From CAG-791 sp963650385 (GTDB taxonomy: Bacteria; Bacillota; Clostridia; Lachnospirales; Lachnospiraceae): a stretch of 64,000 nt of DNA. Positions 23,871-33,020 of the stretch are shown here, piece by piece. Under the pieces are notes generated by a model. The model saw only the letters and a list, made by a program, of their open reading frames with translations, was not told where the DNA came from and made no database searches. The position numbers were made by a program, and so were the translations under genes. The number at the start of each line of letters is the position of its first letter. Position 1 is the first letter of the stretch. The stretch spans positions 1 to 64,000 of the forward strand of contig CAVJLL010000010.1 of the NCBI GenBank assembly GCA_963650385.1. Reading direction: 5' to 3'.

Positions 23871-25787
23871 ATGGATAAAAAGCAGATCGTTGATAAGATT
23901 GCCGCGTGTCTTGGCGGCAGGGATAATATTGTCTCCGTCACCAACTGCATGACGAGACTGCGCGTTGTGGTGAAGGCGGACGATCCGGTAAGGGAAGCGG
24001 AGCTGGAGAGTATCGAAACGGTTCTTGGAGTGGTACATGACAGAGCACGGTCCTATGAGGTTGTGGTTGGACCGGGGAACAGCCGCACTTACGCGGACAT
24101 CTGTCATGAGATGGGACTTCCGGCAGCGGCCGTCACCGCCGGAGACTGGAAAGAGAACAAAGCGGCTCTGCGGGCAGGGCAGAAGTCCAATAAGATAAAA
24201 GACGGCCTGAAGACGCTGGGCGATATTTTCGTACCTTTAATTCCGGGGATTATTGCGGCAGGCATATGTGCAGGGCTCGCATCTCTGATCGCGCAGCTGG
24301 TGCCGGGCTATACGGACATAAAGGGCTGGTACCTTGCTTATCGGATCCTTACGCTGGTTCATACTTCATTTATGACCTATATAGCTGCATGGACAGGGTA
24401 TCGCGCGGCAGAGCGGTTTGGGGCCACGCCGATACTCGGCGGAATGTTGGGCATGATCACATCCATGCCCGGCATCGATGAAATCGCCCAGGTCCTGGGG
24501 CTGTATGATGCTGAAATACCCTTGAATTCCATTCTGAAGAGCGGCAAGGGCGGTGTACTGGCGGTTGTCTGCGGCGTATATGTGCTGGCAATTGTTGAAA
24601 AGGCAATCCGCAGACGGATGCCTGCGAGTGTGGATGTTATTTTCACTCCGTTCTTGGCACTGGTGATCTGTACGATTCCGCATGTTCTGGTCATTATGCC
24701 GGTCTTTGGTTTTCTGTCAAACGGCATTGCCTGGTTTTTCAGCGAGGCCTGCCTGTCGGAGAGCCTGATCGTCCGGCTGCTGGTCGGATATGCTGCAGCG
24801 GCGCTGTTTCTTCCGATGGTTGCGGCCGGTATGCATCACGGCATGGTGGCACTGTACACCGTGCAGCTCCAGACACTCGGATTTGTAACACTGTACCCTG
24901 CATTATGTATGGCCGGAGCGGGACAGGTAGGAGCGGCGATTGCAATCTATGAAAAGGCAAAGCGTGTCAGGAATAAAAAGCTTTGCGCGGTCATTGCAGG
25001 GTCTCTTCCTGCCGGATTTCTGGGAGTCGGAGAGCCTTTGATTTACGGCGTCACATTGCCTATGGGACGGCCGTTTCTCACAGCCGGCCTTGGCGCGGGC
25101 TTTGGCGGCGCGTTTGTCATGGCGTTTCAGGCGGCAGCTACGACCTGGGGACCGTCCGGACTCCTGGGGGTATTTGTTATGACGGCCGGCAGGGGCGGCG
25201 CAGTAAAGAGCATGGCTGTTTATCTGATGGGACTTTTTATTTCCTATGCCATGAGCTACCTGATCACAAGGGCTGCAATCAAGGACAGCAACGCCGCACA
25301 TGCACTGGGCGGCGTGACTGCGGAGGGGTATGAGAATACAGAGAATTCGGATACCGCTGCGGAAACCGAAAATACAGCGCATACGGATACTGCTGCGGAA
25401 GCAGTAATTGCCGCAGATGCTTCAGAGAACAATGCTGCGGATGCTTTAAGGATAAAGGACAACACCGCGATGCACGGCAATCACAGAAGGGTGAAGCACG
25501 GAGAGCCTGTGCGCTTTGGATTTGATGCATCGGTTCGGTTCGAATATGTGATAAAGGATCCCGTCGGTATTCATGCAAGACCGGCAGGCGAGCTTGCAAA
25601 GTTCATCAATGGTCTTGGGTGTGACGTGATATTCAAAAACGGAGAAAAGACCGCATCCGGCAAAAGCGTCATCGAGCTGATGATGCTGGGCGCAGATTGC
25701 GGCAGAAGGCTGGAAATCGGCATCACCGGTTCGGGAGCAGAACGCGCCATGCAGCAGCTGAAGAAATTTATGGAAGAAAGACTGTAA
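23871..25787 (+). CDS. PTS sugar permease with EIIB-EIIC-HPr domain order (MurNAc/sucrose family)
   Basis: A 638-residue membrane protein. EIIB (1-~85) has the phosphorylated Cys26 in TNCMTRLRV and ends VVVGPGNS. EIIC (~105-465) has about 10 membrane segments, including FVPLIPGIIAAGICAGL, MVAAGMHHGMVALYTVQ and GVGEPLIYGVTLP, which resemble MurP-type transporters. An Ala/Glu/Thr-rich linker (~480-545) leads to a full HPr domain (~555-638), with His568 in GIHARPAGELA and GKSVIELMMLG. Carrying HPr on the permease C terminus is unusual. The next gene encodes EI-EIIA, so all phosphotransfer steps are encoded here. Substrate inferred as an aminosugar or MurNAc-like compound, at low certainty. It starts 15 bp after rlmD. 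Confidence 0.88.
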   Translation: MDKKQIVDKIAACLGGRDNIVSVTNCMTRLRVVVKADDPVREAELESIETVLGVVHDRARSYEVVVGPGNSRTYADICHEMGLPAAAVTAGDWKENKAALRAGQKSNKIKDGLKTLGDIFVPLIPGIIAAGICAGLASLIAQLVPGYTDIKGWYLAYRILTLVHTSFMTYIAAWTGYRAAERFGATPILGGMLGMITSMPGIDEIAQVLGLYDAEIPLNSILKSGKGGVLAVVCGVYVLAIVEKAIRRRMPASVDVIFTPFLALVICTIPHVLVIMPVFGFLSNGIAWFFSEACLSESLIVRLLVGYAAAALFLPMVAAGMHHGMVALYTVQLQTLGFVTLYPALCMAGAGQVGAAIAIYEKAKRVRNKKLCAVIAGSLPAGFLGVGEPLIYGVTLPMGRPFLTAGLGAGFGGAFVMAFQAAATTWGPSGLLGVFVMTAGRGGAVKSMAVYLMGLFISYAMSYLITRAAIKDSNAAHALGGVTAEGYENTENSDTAAETENTAHTDTAAEAVIAADASENNAADALRIKDNTAMHGNHRRVKHGEPVRFGFDASVRFEYVIKDPVGIHARPAGELAKFINGLGCDVIFKNGEKTASGKSVIELMMLGADCGRRLEIGITGSGAERAMQQLKKFMEERL

Positions 25788-25798
25788 AGAAAACGGAT

Positions 25799-27766
25799 AT
25801 GAAAACATTTACGTGCAAGGTAGCGCAGAAGGGCTTTTATGCCGGACCGGTATTCTGCACCCGTGTCGCTGCTGCGAAGGACAAAAAGACCGGCCATCCG
25901 GAACGGGAACTGGAAAGGCTGAGGGGCGCCGTCGTTTCGCTGAGAAAGGAAATCGAGCGGCAGCATCTGTCGGGAAGCAACGAGGAAATACAGGAGACGG
26001 TGCTGTCAATTCTGTCGGATGAGATCTTTGCGGACAGAATCGAAAAGAAGATAAAGGAGGATTCTTATACCGCAGAGACGGCCGTCTATAAGGCCGGGCA
26101 GGAGCTTGCAGAAGAACTTGAGAAGTTTGATTCCGAATATATCCGCTCCAGGCAGGACGATATTCAGGGAGTTGCACGACAATTGATTTATGTTCTGAAG
26201 GGGAAGGATCACGGGCCGGAGGAAACCTGTGCCATCTGTGCTGCGGAAATCAGCCCGTCTCAGATTTCTTCCATCCCTGAGGATAAGATCGGCGGCCTGC
26301 TGACAGAAAAAGGCTCTCCAAACTCTCATGCCTCGATCATGGCGGGCAATATGGGAATCCCTTATCTTTACGGCAATGCCGAGGCTGTGGCTGCTGCGGA
26401 AAAAGCCCGGTTTATCATTCTGGATTCCGATTCTGCTGTCGTCATTACAGATCCGGAGGAGAGCGTCCGCAGGGAAGCGGAAGCGCGCATGGCGGCTGTC
26501 CGGAACCGCAGCAGAAAGGCGGCGCAGGAGAAAGGCGCGGATTCCATAAAATGCCGCACCGGAATCTATGCCAATATCAAGGGACCGGAGGATATCGAGG
26601 CGCTGCTTGATTCAAAAGCGGACGGAGTAGGACTGTTCCGGACCGAGTTCCTGTTCCTTGGAACAGACACAATTCCAACAGAGGATGAGCAGCTGGAGGC
26701 TTATCAAAAGGTCCTTGCAGCCATGGGAGAGAAGGAGGTCATTATCCGGACGATGGACATCGGCTCCGATAAAAGGGTTCCATGGCTGGACCTTCCGGAG
26801 GAATCCAATCCGGCACTGGGACTGCGCGGCGTGCGGGTATCGCTGGAGCGAAAGGACCTGTTCCGTACACAGCTTCGCGCCCTGCTCCGGGCAGGCACCG
26901 TTGGCAATCTGAAGGTAATGTTTCCCATGATCTCAGGCACATGGGAAATCGATGAAATCAAGGAGTTCATTGAGCAGACAGCAACAGAACTTGAAGCAGA
27001 AGGAGTCCCTTACCGGATTCCGCCGCTGGGGATTATGGTGGAAACGCCGTCGGCTGCCGTGTGTGCAGATAAGCTGGCGGAAAAGGTGGATTTTTTCAGC
27101 ATCGGAACCAATGATCTGACGCAATATACGCTCGCGTTGGACCGGGAGGCCAGAGGACTTGACCGGTATTATCGGCCGCACGATGACGCTATTTTTCGTC
27201 TGATTAAGATGACCGCAGACGGTGGCCATAAATACAACGTGCCCACGGGCGTCTGCGGGCAGCTTGCTGCCGACAGGGATGCGGTGCTGCGGCTTATAGA
27301 AGCGGGGGTCGATGAGCTTTCGGTTCCGGTTTCCAAAGTGAAGGCAACAAGAGCGCTTGCAGTGGAAGCGGAGAAGCTGTTGTCACAGAAGAACATGCAG
27401 AAGGTGGCTGCGGCTGCGGACGGAGAGCTCATTCCGCAAAGTGAAATCCCGGACCCTGTATTTGCCGGCGGAACGATGGGCGAGTGCTTTGGAATCCTGC
27501 CGGAAAACGGCTGCATTTACGCGCCGGCGGACGGAACAGTGCTGAGCATTGCGCAGACCGGCCACGCCATTACGATTTCCGCGGATGACGGAAGACAGAT
27601 TCTGATTCATGTCGGAATCAATACGGCTTCTCTTGAGGGAAGAGCATTTCGCCTGCATGTTAAAACCGGCGACCGGGTGAAAGCAGACCAGCTTCTGATG
27701 GAGGCGGATCTGCATATGATTCAGGCAGCCGGATTGTCGCCGATTGTGGTCGTAGCGCTGCTCTGA
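25799..27766 (+). CDS. PTS enzyme I fused to EIIA-Glc-type domain
   Basis: The start at 25799 gives MKTFTCKVAQKGFYAGPV, the EI N terminus, 11 bp after the permease. In this 655-residue cytoplasmic protein EI spans ~1-545: phospho-His177 in SPNSHASIMAGNMGIP, Arg-rich GLFRTEFLF, IRTMDIGSDK, FFSIGTNDLTQYTLA and the active-site VPTGVCGQLAADRD. An EIIA-Glc/Crr-like domain follows (~555-655) with the paired histidines His589 (TGHAITI) and His604 (ILIHVGINT), 15 residues apart as in Crr. It phosphorylates HPr on the permease, receives the phosphate back on EIIA, and passes it to EIIB. A private PTS chain is therefore likely. Confidence 0.9.
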   Translation: MKTFTCKVAQKGFYAGPVFCTRVAAAKDKKTGHPERELERLRGAVVSLRKEIERQHLSGSNEEIQETVLSILSDEIFADRIEKKIKEDSYTAETAVYKAGQELAEELEKFDSEYIRSRQDDIQGVARQLIYVLKGKDHGPEETCAICAAEISPSQISSIPEDKIGGLLTEKGSPNSHASIMAGNMGIPYLYGNAEAVAAAEKARFIILDSDSAVVITDPEESVRREAEARMAAVRNRSRKAAQEKGADSIKCRTGIYANIKGPEDIEALLDSKADGVGLFRTEFLFLGTDTIPTEDEQLEAYQKVLAAMGEKEVIIRTMDIGSDKRVPWLDLPEESNPALGLRGVRVSLERKDLFRTQLRALLRAGTVGNLKVMFPMISGTWEIDEIKEFIEQTATELEAEGVPYRIPPLGIMVETPSAAVCADKLAEKVDFFSIGTNDLTQYTLALDREARGLDRYYRPHDDAIFRLIKMTADGGHKYNVPTGVCGQLAADRDAVLRLIEAGVDELSVPVSKVKATRALAVEAEKLLSQKNMQKVAAAADGELIPQSEIPDPVFAGGTMGECFGILPENGCIYAPADGTVLSIAQTGHAITISADDGRQILIHVGINTASLEGRAFRLHVKTGDRVKADQLLMEADLHMIQAAGLSPIVVVALL

Positions 27767-27841
27767 TTTCTGTAACAGAATGTTCATATACTGTTCATGT
27801 GTACCTGACACCTCAGCCGACACCTCAGCCTATCGACACCG
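27767..27841. other. Short convergent intergenic region with tandem 12-mer
   Basis: The gap between the EI-EIIA gene and the convergent diguanylate cyclase gene carries a direct tandem repeat of GACACCTCAGCC (about 27808-27831) and a small TCTG/CAGA hairpin (about 27768-27780). No strong terminator with a U-tract was identified. Confidence 0.4.
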
Positions 27842-29737
27842 CTATCTCTGTGCGTGGGACGCCTCCTTGTCCTCGTACATCCGGCGGTCAGCGATGGTGC
27901 AGACTTCCTCCGGATTGGTGCTGTCGGCCGGACAGACGGCGAAGCCGCAGCTGATGCCGACCCGGAGCGTGAGGTCGCCGATGTGCATGGGCTGGCAGAC
28001 CAGCCCTTTGATCTTGTCGATTTTCTGCCGGCAGAGTGATTCCGACATGGCATCTCCGGCGATCACAGCAAATTCATCACCGCCGATGCGGAAGGCATAA
28101 TCGGTGCTGCGGATGCATGCCAGAAGCCGCTGGGCGGTCTCCTTTAATACCTTGTCTCCCACATCATGTCCATACGTGTCGTTGATGGGCTTGAAGAGGT
28201 CCAGATCCATATAGAACAGCGTAAATCCCTTGTGCGTGTCGCGAAGATAGCGCAGCAGCGTTTCATAGTAGCGCTTGTTGAAGAGCCTGGTGAGGGCATC
28301 TGTGTTGGCGATGCTCTCCAGCTCATGCTGTGCGCCGATGTCCTGCGCGAAGAGCATGATTTTGGCTGCCTTGCCGTTCGCAAAGGAAAGCGGCACGACA
28401 TTCATGACCAGGAACACATGCTCGTCTCTTGAGCTGTACTCAAACCGCACCGTATCCTCCGGCGTCTTCAGGAGGGACTGCAGGTGCTCCTTGGAGAGCA
28501 TATTGGTGATTTTGGCGTTGTTGTCCTCCGTGAGGACAGAGTAGCGGGCGGAGATTCCGTTTACGAGGTCCTCGTATCGCCCGGAGGCGGGATACAGGGG
28601 CGTGCCCTTATACTCCCGATATTCGTAGGTGCCCTTTACCAGATCGCAGTAGGCATAGCGGTCCACAGCCCGGGTAATTCCGGAGAGAAGCTGATCGGAC
28701 AGATCCTTTTCCAGCGAGAGATCCTTGAGCACCTGGTGCTCCCTCTGCAGAAGGACCTTGCTGCGGCGGTCTATGATAGCTGCAACCAATATGACAATGC
28801 AGGCCATAGCGAAAAATATGATGATGGCCGTCCACAACTGAACATGGCGGAACGATCCCTCTACGACCTTTGCCTGCACCAGACCGACCATGGACCAGTC
28901 CTGCATGCCGGTCGGCAGATAGATCAGGTAATAGTCGATGCCGTTGTAGGTCACCCGAAATCCTCCCTCCTCCTGATCGGAAAGAGCCTGACGGAGCGCA
29001 GAAGCATCGGATTCCGAGGGGAAGGCCGCATGCGCGTCCAGATAATCAGGGAGGTTGTCTACGTAATCGGTGATCTCCGTCTTCTGCGTCACGGACAAAA
29101 CGACATTGCCGGAGGCATCCACGATGTAGCAGTCGCTTTTGCCGTTGAATACGGAAGGACACAGCGTGGCTTCCAGTGTGCTGTTGTCATAGCTTACCGC
29201 GAGACCGGTATACGTGATGCCGCCGACGAGAAACGGCTGAATGGGTACCGCGAACAGGACGCGCCGTACGCCGCCGGAGGAGGTATAGCTGGCGACGACG
29301 GGGCCATCCTGTGTGTACAGCATCTGAAACGCTGCCGACGCATTTTCGGCATCGCCGGCCCGTCCGGCCATGGTGGTAAACTGATTGGCTTCGTTAAACA
29401 GAAAGAAATCGGAGAATCCCCACGTCTGCTTTTCCTGGAAGAACGCACTCCAGTCGTCGGCAAGCGTTTCGTCATCGGTGAGATGACGAAGATACCTTTC
29501 CCAGTCGGAGAGACAGTTCCAGTTGCGGTTGGCGAACATGGTAAAGGTCTGATTCACCTGGGTGTAGGTGGAACACAGATTCCTGGTGGTGTCACACGTA
29601 ATCTGCCGGTTGATTTTCCGATTGTAAAGAACGATCGAGGAGAGCATAAGGACGATCAGGAGCAAGGAGATCCGGAAAATGCGGCTGTTCATCTGCTCGC
29701 TGAAGGTGTGTATGCTCTTTTTGAATATTTTTTTCAT
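27842..29737 (-). CDS. Membrane sensor diguanylate cyclase (Cache-like sensor + GGDEF)
   Basis: A 631-residue protein. An N-terminal membrane segment (about 20-42) is followed by a ~270-residue extracytoplasmic region resembling a double Cache sensor, a second membrane segment (IIIFFAMACIVILVAAII), a PAS-like cytoplasmic part and a C-terminal GGDEF domain. The active site reads RIGGDEFAVIAG, intact. RSTD a few residues upstream matches the RxxD inhibitory I-site. It should make c-di-GMP in response to an external signal; no EAL domain is present. ATG 29737 is used, though its ribosome binding site is weak. c-di-GMP control of surface polysaccharide is common, so linkage to the adjoining cluster is plausible (inference). 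Confidence 0.9.
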   Translation of the reverse strand: MKKIFKKSIHTFSEQMNSRIFRISLLLIVLMLSSIVLYNRKINRQITCDTTRNLCSTYTQVNQTFTMFANRNWNCLSDWERYLRHLTDDETLADDWSAFFQEKQTWGFSDFFLFNEANQFTTMAGRAGDAENASAAFQMLYTQDGPVVASYTSSGGVRRVLFAVPIQPFLVGGITYTGLAVSYDNSTLEATLCPSVFNGKSDCYIVDASGNVVLSVTQKTEITDYVDNLPDYLDAHAAFPSESDASALRQALSDQEEGGFRVTYNGIDYYLIYLPTGMQDWSMVGLVQAKVVEGSFRHVQLWTAIIIFFAMACIVILVAAIIDRRSKVLLQREHQVLKDLSLEKDLSDQLLSGITRAVDRYAYCDLVKGTYEYREYKGTPLYPASGRYEDLVNGISARYSVLTEDNNAKITNMLSKEHLQSLLKTPEDTVRFEYSSRDEHVFLVMNVVPLSFANGKAAKIMLFAQDIGAQHELESIANTDALTRLFNKRYYETLLRYLRDTHKGFTLFYMDLDLFKPINDTYGHDVGDKVLKETAQRLLACIRSTDYAFRIGGDEFAVIAGDAMSESLCRQKIDKIKGLVCQPMHIGDLTLRVGISCGFAVCPADSTNPEEVCTIADRRMYEDKEASHAQR

Positions 29738-29871
29738 GAAGTAACCAACCCAAAAATCAATACGGATGCTGCCGAGTTTTGAATAGTGTAGCAAATGTGA
29801 TTTTAACATACCATAAAAAGTGACCGCTAACCGCCCGGCCTGATTTATTTCGTAAAAGGACGAAATTTGGT

Positions 29872-29883
29872 ATAAGATAGTAA
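29872..29883 (+). other. 12-bp motif ATAAGATAGTAA, copy 2
   Basis: Identical to 7692-7703 and likewise followed by (G/C)AAC. It lies about 40 bp upstream of the start of a large glycan-cluster gene. TATAAG could serve as a -10 box; no good -35 is seen 16-18 bp upstream. Confidence 0.35.
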
Positions 29884-29923
29884 GAACGCCGCATTCGCAA
29901 AAGGAAGGCTGCGCAGCAGCCAA

Positions 29924-31870
29924 ATGACAGGGTTATTTATGACAGAAGAACTACACAGCAGCAAAATACAGACGTTCCTGCGCCGCGCGGCCAGGCTACA
30001 GCTTCCTCTGGAGCGGTATGTTTTCCCGGTCCTTGTTTTCCTGTGGCCATTATGGGGAACCTGGCAGGGCGTGGATGTCAGTGATGCGGGATACAGTCTT
30101 GCCAATTACGAGTGGCTTTCGGAGGGGATGTGGTATTATGCCACATTCCTTGCCAATAAGCTGGGCGCGCTTTTGATGCTCCTTCCGGGAGGGAGCGGCC
30201 TTTTCGCCATGAATGTCAAGTGCTCGCTGCTGATCTCGCTGGCGGCACTGGCTGCGTATTACAATCTGCAGCGGCTGATGCCGGGCTGGATGGTCTTTCT
30301 GGGAGAAATGCTGGCCATCTCTGTGTTCTGGTGCCCGTCGGTTATTCTCTACAATACGCTGAGCTATGTGCTCCTGACCCTTGCGTGCCTTTGCCTGTTC
30401 CGGGCGGAGAGCGGCGTTCCGAGAATCCGGGGCTGGTATATGGCGGCCGGTGTTTTCCTGGGGCTGAATGTATTCGTCCGATTCTCCAACCTCCTGCAGG
30501 CGGTGCTGATCCTGGCGGTGTGGCTGGAGGAGCTGTGGTCGAGGCGCTCGCGGCAGCAGGCGCTCAGGGACACCGGAAGGTGCATTCTGGGCTATGCGGC
30601 CGGCGCGGCAGCAGGCTTTTTATGGACGGCAGCAGAGGGTGGCTTCGGCGCCTGGCCGGAGGCCATTGCGGAGCTCTTCGGCATCGGCGGTGACTATACC
30701 TTCGGCGAGATGCTGCGGACAACGCTGGATGCGTACGAAACAGCAATCTGGTGGATGCTGATCATGGCTGCCTGCGTCATTGCCGGGATGTTCTTTTATG
30801 CCATGCCGATTCTGCGGCGGCACCGGTACTGGAAGCATGCGGTTTACCTTGCCGGTGTGGCCGCCCTGTTCCGCCTGTACTGGGGGAGAGGTGCCTTTAC
30901 CACCAATTACCAGGACTATTGGTGCATGTTCAACCTGGTCATGATGTGTCTTGTTCTCACGATCTTTCTGGATGTTGTGGGACTGTGCGGGGGCTTCGGC
31001 GCGACGGCGGACGAGCGGTTTCTGTCGGCGCTTTCGCTCCTTTTGATTCTCATTCTCCCGTTCGGCTCCAACAACTATACGTTTCCGATTCTGCTGGATC
31101 TGTTCGTGATCGCACCGTTTTCCTTGTGGATGTTCCGCCGGATCTGGCAGGAGTTCCGACACCGCGAGGTGCATTTCCCGCTGCAGTGCATGGCGCTGGT
31201 GCTGATCGCGGCTGTGCTGGTGCAGGGCGGACTGTTTCATATGAATTACTCATTCCGGGACGGGACGGACGGCACCAGGAAAAATACGGTGGTGCAGGCC
31301 ATTCCGGCGGCTGTGGGGATGCATACCACGCCGCAGAATGCGAAGGAGCTGGAGGGTATGTATGCCTATCTGGAGGGCAATGCACTGACAGAGCGGACGC
31401 TTTTGACCTACGGCGATATCCCGGGACTGTCCTATCTGTTCCGGATGGAGCCGGGCCTTTCTACGGCATGGCCGGATCTTGCCAGCTACAGTGAGGATCT
31501 TTTCCAAAAGGAGATTACGGAGCTTTCCGGCGCGGCGCTGGCAGGACATGCGGATGCGCTGCCGGTCGTCATTATCCGGCACGATGCGGATCACGCCTAC
31601 TCGGAGAAGGAGCTGAAGGACCTTTCACTCCGGCTGCAGAAGTGGGAGAAGACGGCGGCATCCGATGGGGAAATCCAGGCGGAAGCGCTGACCCTCGAGG
31701 AAGCAGAGAACACAGGAGAAGAGAGCGGCCTGGAGCCGCCGGATAACGACAGGATCGGAACGCAGGAAGAAAGAAAGGCGGCATACCTGGAGCAGTACCT
31801 GGAGGCCGCAGGCTATCAGACCTGCTATGAGAGCGAACACTACATGGTGAAAATTCCGGTAAGGAGGTAA
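29924..31870 (+). CDS. Large GT-C-like membrane protein
   Basis: A 648-residue protein with about 11-12 membrane segments and a ~170-residue soluble C-terminal domain. The first extracytoplasmic loop GVDVSDAGYSLANYEWL has the Asp-containing pattern seen in a Clostridial family of putative polyprenyl-phosphate-dependent transferases. No exact family name is recognised. Start alternatives are ATG 29924 and ATG 29939; an AAGGAAGG site lies 16 nt before the first, separated by a GGCTGC-GCA-GCAGCC hairpin. It begins the long plus-strand glycan run and is followed at 5 bp by an aminotransferase. Confidence 0.7.
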   Translation: MTGLFMTEELHSSKIQTFLRRAARLQLPLERYVFPVLVFLWPLWGTWQGVDVSDAGYSLANYEWLSEGMWYYATFLANKLGALLMLLPGGSGLFAMNVKCSLLISLAALAAYYNLQRLMPGWMVFLGEMLAISVFWCPSVILYNTLSYVLLTLACLCLFRAESGVPRIRGWYMAAGVFLGLNVFVRFSNLLQAVLILAVWLEELWSRRSRQQALRDTGRCILGYAAGAAAGFLWTAAEGGFGAWPEAIAELFGIGGDYTFGEMLRTTLDAYETAIWWMLIMAACVIAGMFFYAMPILRRHRYWKHAVYLAGVAALFRLYWGRGAFTTNYQDYWCMFNLVMMCLVLTIFLDVVGLCGGFGATADERFLSALSLLLILILPFGSNNYTFPILLDLFVIAPFSLWMFRRIWQEFRHREVHFPLQCMALVLIAAVLVQGGLFHMNYSFRDGTDGTRKNTVVQAIPAAVGMHTTPQNAKELEGMYAYLEGNALTERTLLTYGDIPGLSYLFRMEPGLSTAWPDLASYSEDLFQKEITELSGAALAGHADALPVVIIRHDADHAYSEKELKDLSLRLQKWEKTAASDGEIQAEALTLEEAENTGEESGLEPPDNDRIGTQEERKAAYLEQYLEAAGYQTCYESEHYMVKIPVRR

Positions 31871-31874
31871 TGCG

Positions 31875-33020
31875 ATGGACATTCGGATCCCTTTTAATAT
31901 CCCGCCGTTTGTGGGAACAGAGATGGAAAACTTAAGAAAGGCGTGTGAGGTAAACCGCAAGATCTGCGGAGACGGTCCGTTTACCAAGCAGTGCAAGGCG
32001 TGGATCGAGCAGCGCACAGGGACGGCAGAGTGCCTTCTGACGACCAGCGGAACCGATGCACTGGAGATGGCGGCGCACCTTTGCCACATTCAGCCGGGGG
32101 ATGAGATCATCATGCCCAGCTATACCTTCTGCTCCACGGCGGATGCGTTTGTGCTGCGCGGCGGTGTGCCGGTATTCGTTGATATCCGGCCGGATACCAT
32201 GAATCTGGATGAGACACTGATCGAGGACGCCATTACGGAGAAGACCAGGGCGATTGTAGCCGTTCACTATGCAGGCGTTGCCTGTGAGATGGATACCATT
32301 CTGGAAATTGCAAGGCGGCACGGACTTCTTGTAATTGAGGACGCGGCGCAGGGCGTCATGAGCAGCTACCACGGAAAAGCACTGGGGAATATCGGTGATT
32401 TCGGCTGCTATTCCTTCCATGAGACCAAGAACTATTCCATGGGAGAGGGCGGCGCCATCCTGATCCGCGACAAGGACCGGATTGACGAGGCGGAGATCCT
32501 GCGGGAGAAGGGAACGAACCGAAGCCAGTTCTACCGCGGACAGATTGATAAGTATACCTGGGTGGACTACGGGAGCTCCTTCCTTCCCAGCGAGCTCAAT
32601 GCGGCATACCTGATGGCGCAGCTGGAGCAGGCGGATGTGATCAACGAGACAAGACTGGCCAGATGGCAGCAGTACTATGGGCGGCTGATGCCTCTGGCCG
32701 AGCGGGGCTGCATTGAGCTTCCGGTGATTCCGGAGGGGTGCGTACACAATGCGCATATGTTCTACATCAAGACCAGGGACCTTTCGGAGCGGCAGGCACT
32801 GATCGGCGCGCTGCGGGAGAAGGGAATTCTGGCTGTATTTCATTATATTCCGCTGCATTCCAGCCCGGCCGGCGTGAAGTTCGGCCGTTTCCACGGCGAG
32901 GATGTCTATACAACGAAGGAGAGCGAGCGGCTTCTGCGTCTTCCGATGTATTATTCTCTTTCCGCAGAGGAAGTTGATGAGGTGGTGGATGGCATCGAGG
33001 AATTCTATCAGAACCGCTAG
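31875..33020 (+). CDS. dTDP-4-amino-4,6-dideoxygalactose transaminase, WecE/RffA-like
   Basis: A 381-residue PLP enzyme of the DegT/DnrJ/EryC1/StrS family. The opening IPFNIPPFVGTEMENLRKAC and KICGDGPFTKQCKAWIEQ follow E. coli WecE closely. The PLP lysine is in SFHETKNYSMGEGGA, and the Asp contact is in VIEDAAQGVMS. WecE transfers an amino group from glutamate to dTDP-4-keto-6-deoxyglucose, giving dTDP-Fuc4N. The dTDP-glucose genes rmlA/rmlB are not in this window. A GNAT at 34993 may acylate the product. It overlaps the next gene by about 44 bp. Confidence 0.88.
   Translation: MDIRIPFNIPPFVGTEMENLRKACEVNRKICGDGPFTKQCKAWIEQRTGTAECLLTTSGTDALEMAAHLCHIQPGDEIIMPSYTFCSTADAFVLRGGVPVFVDIRPDTMNLDETLIEDAITEKTRAIVAVHYAGVACEMDTILEIARRHGLLVIEDAAQGVMSSYHGKALGNIGDFGCYSFHETKNYSMGEGGAILIRDKDRIDEAEILREKGTNRSQFYRGQIDKYTWVDYGSSFLPSELNAAYLMAQLEQADVINETRLARWQQYYGRLMPLAERGCIELPVIPEGCVHNAHMFYIKTRDLSERQALIGALREKGILAVFHYIPLHSSPAGVKFGRFHGEDVYTTKESERLLRLPMYYSLSAEEVDEVVDGIEEFYQNR

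Noticed and set aside
27808..27831. Tandem GACACCTCAGCC as start of a CRISPR or VNTR
   Set aside because: Only two units without spacers; too little for either.
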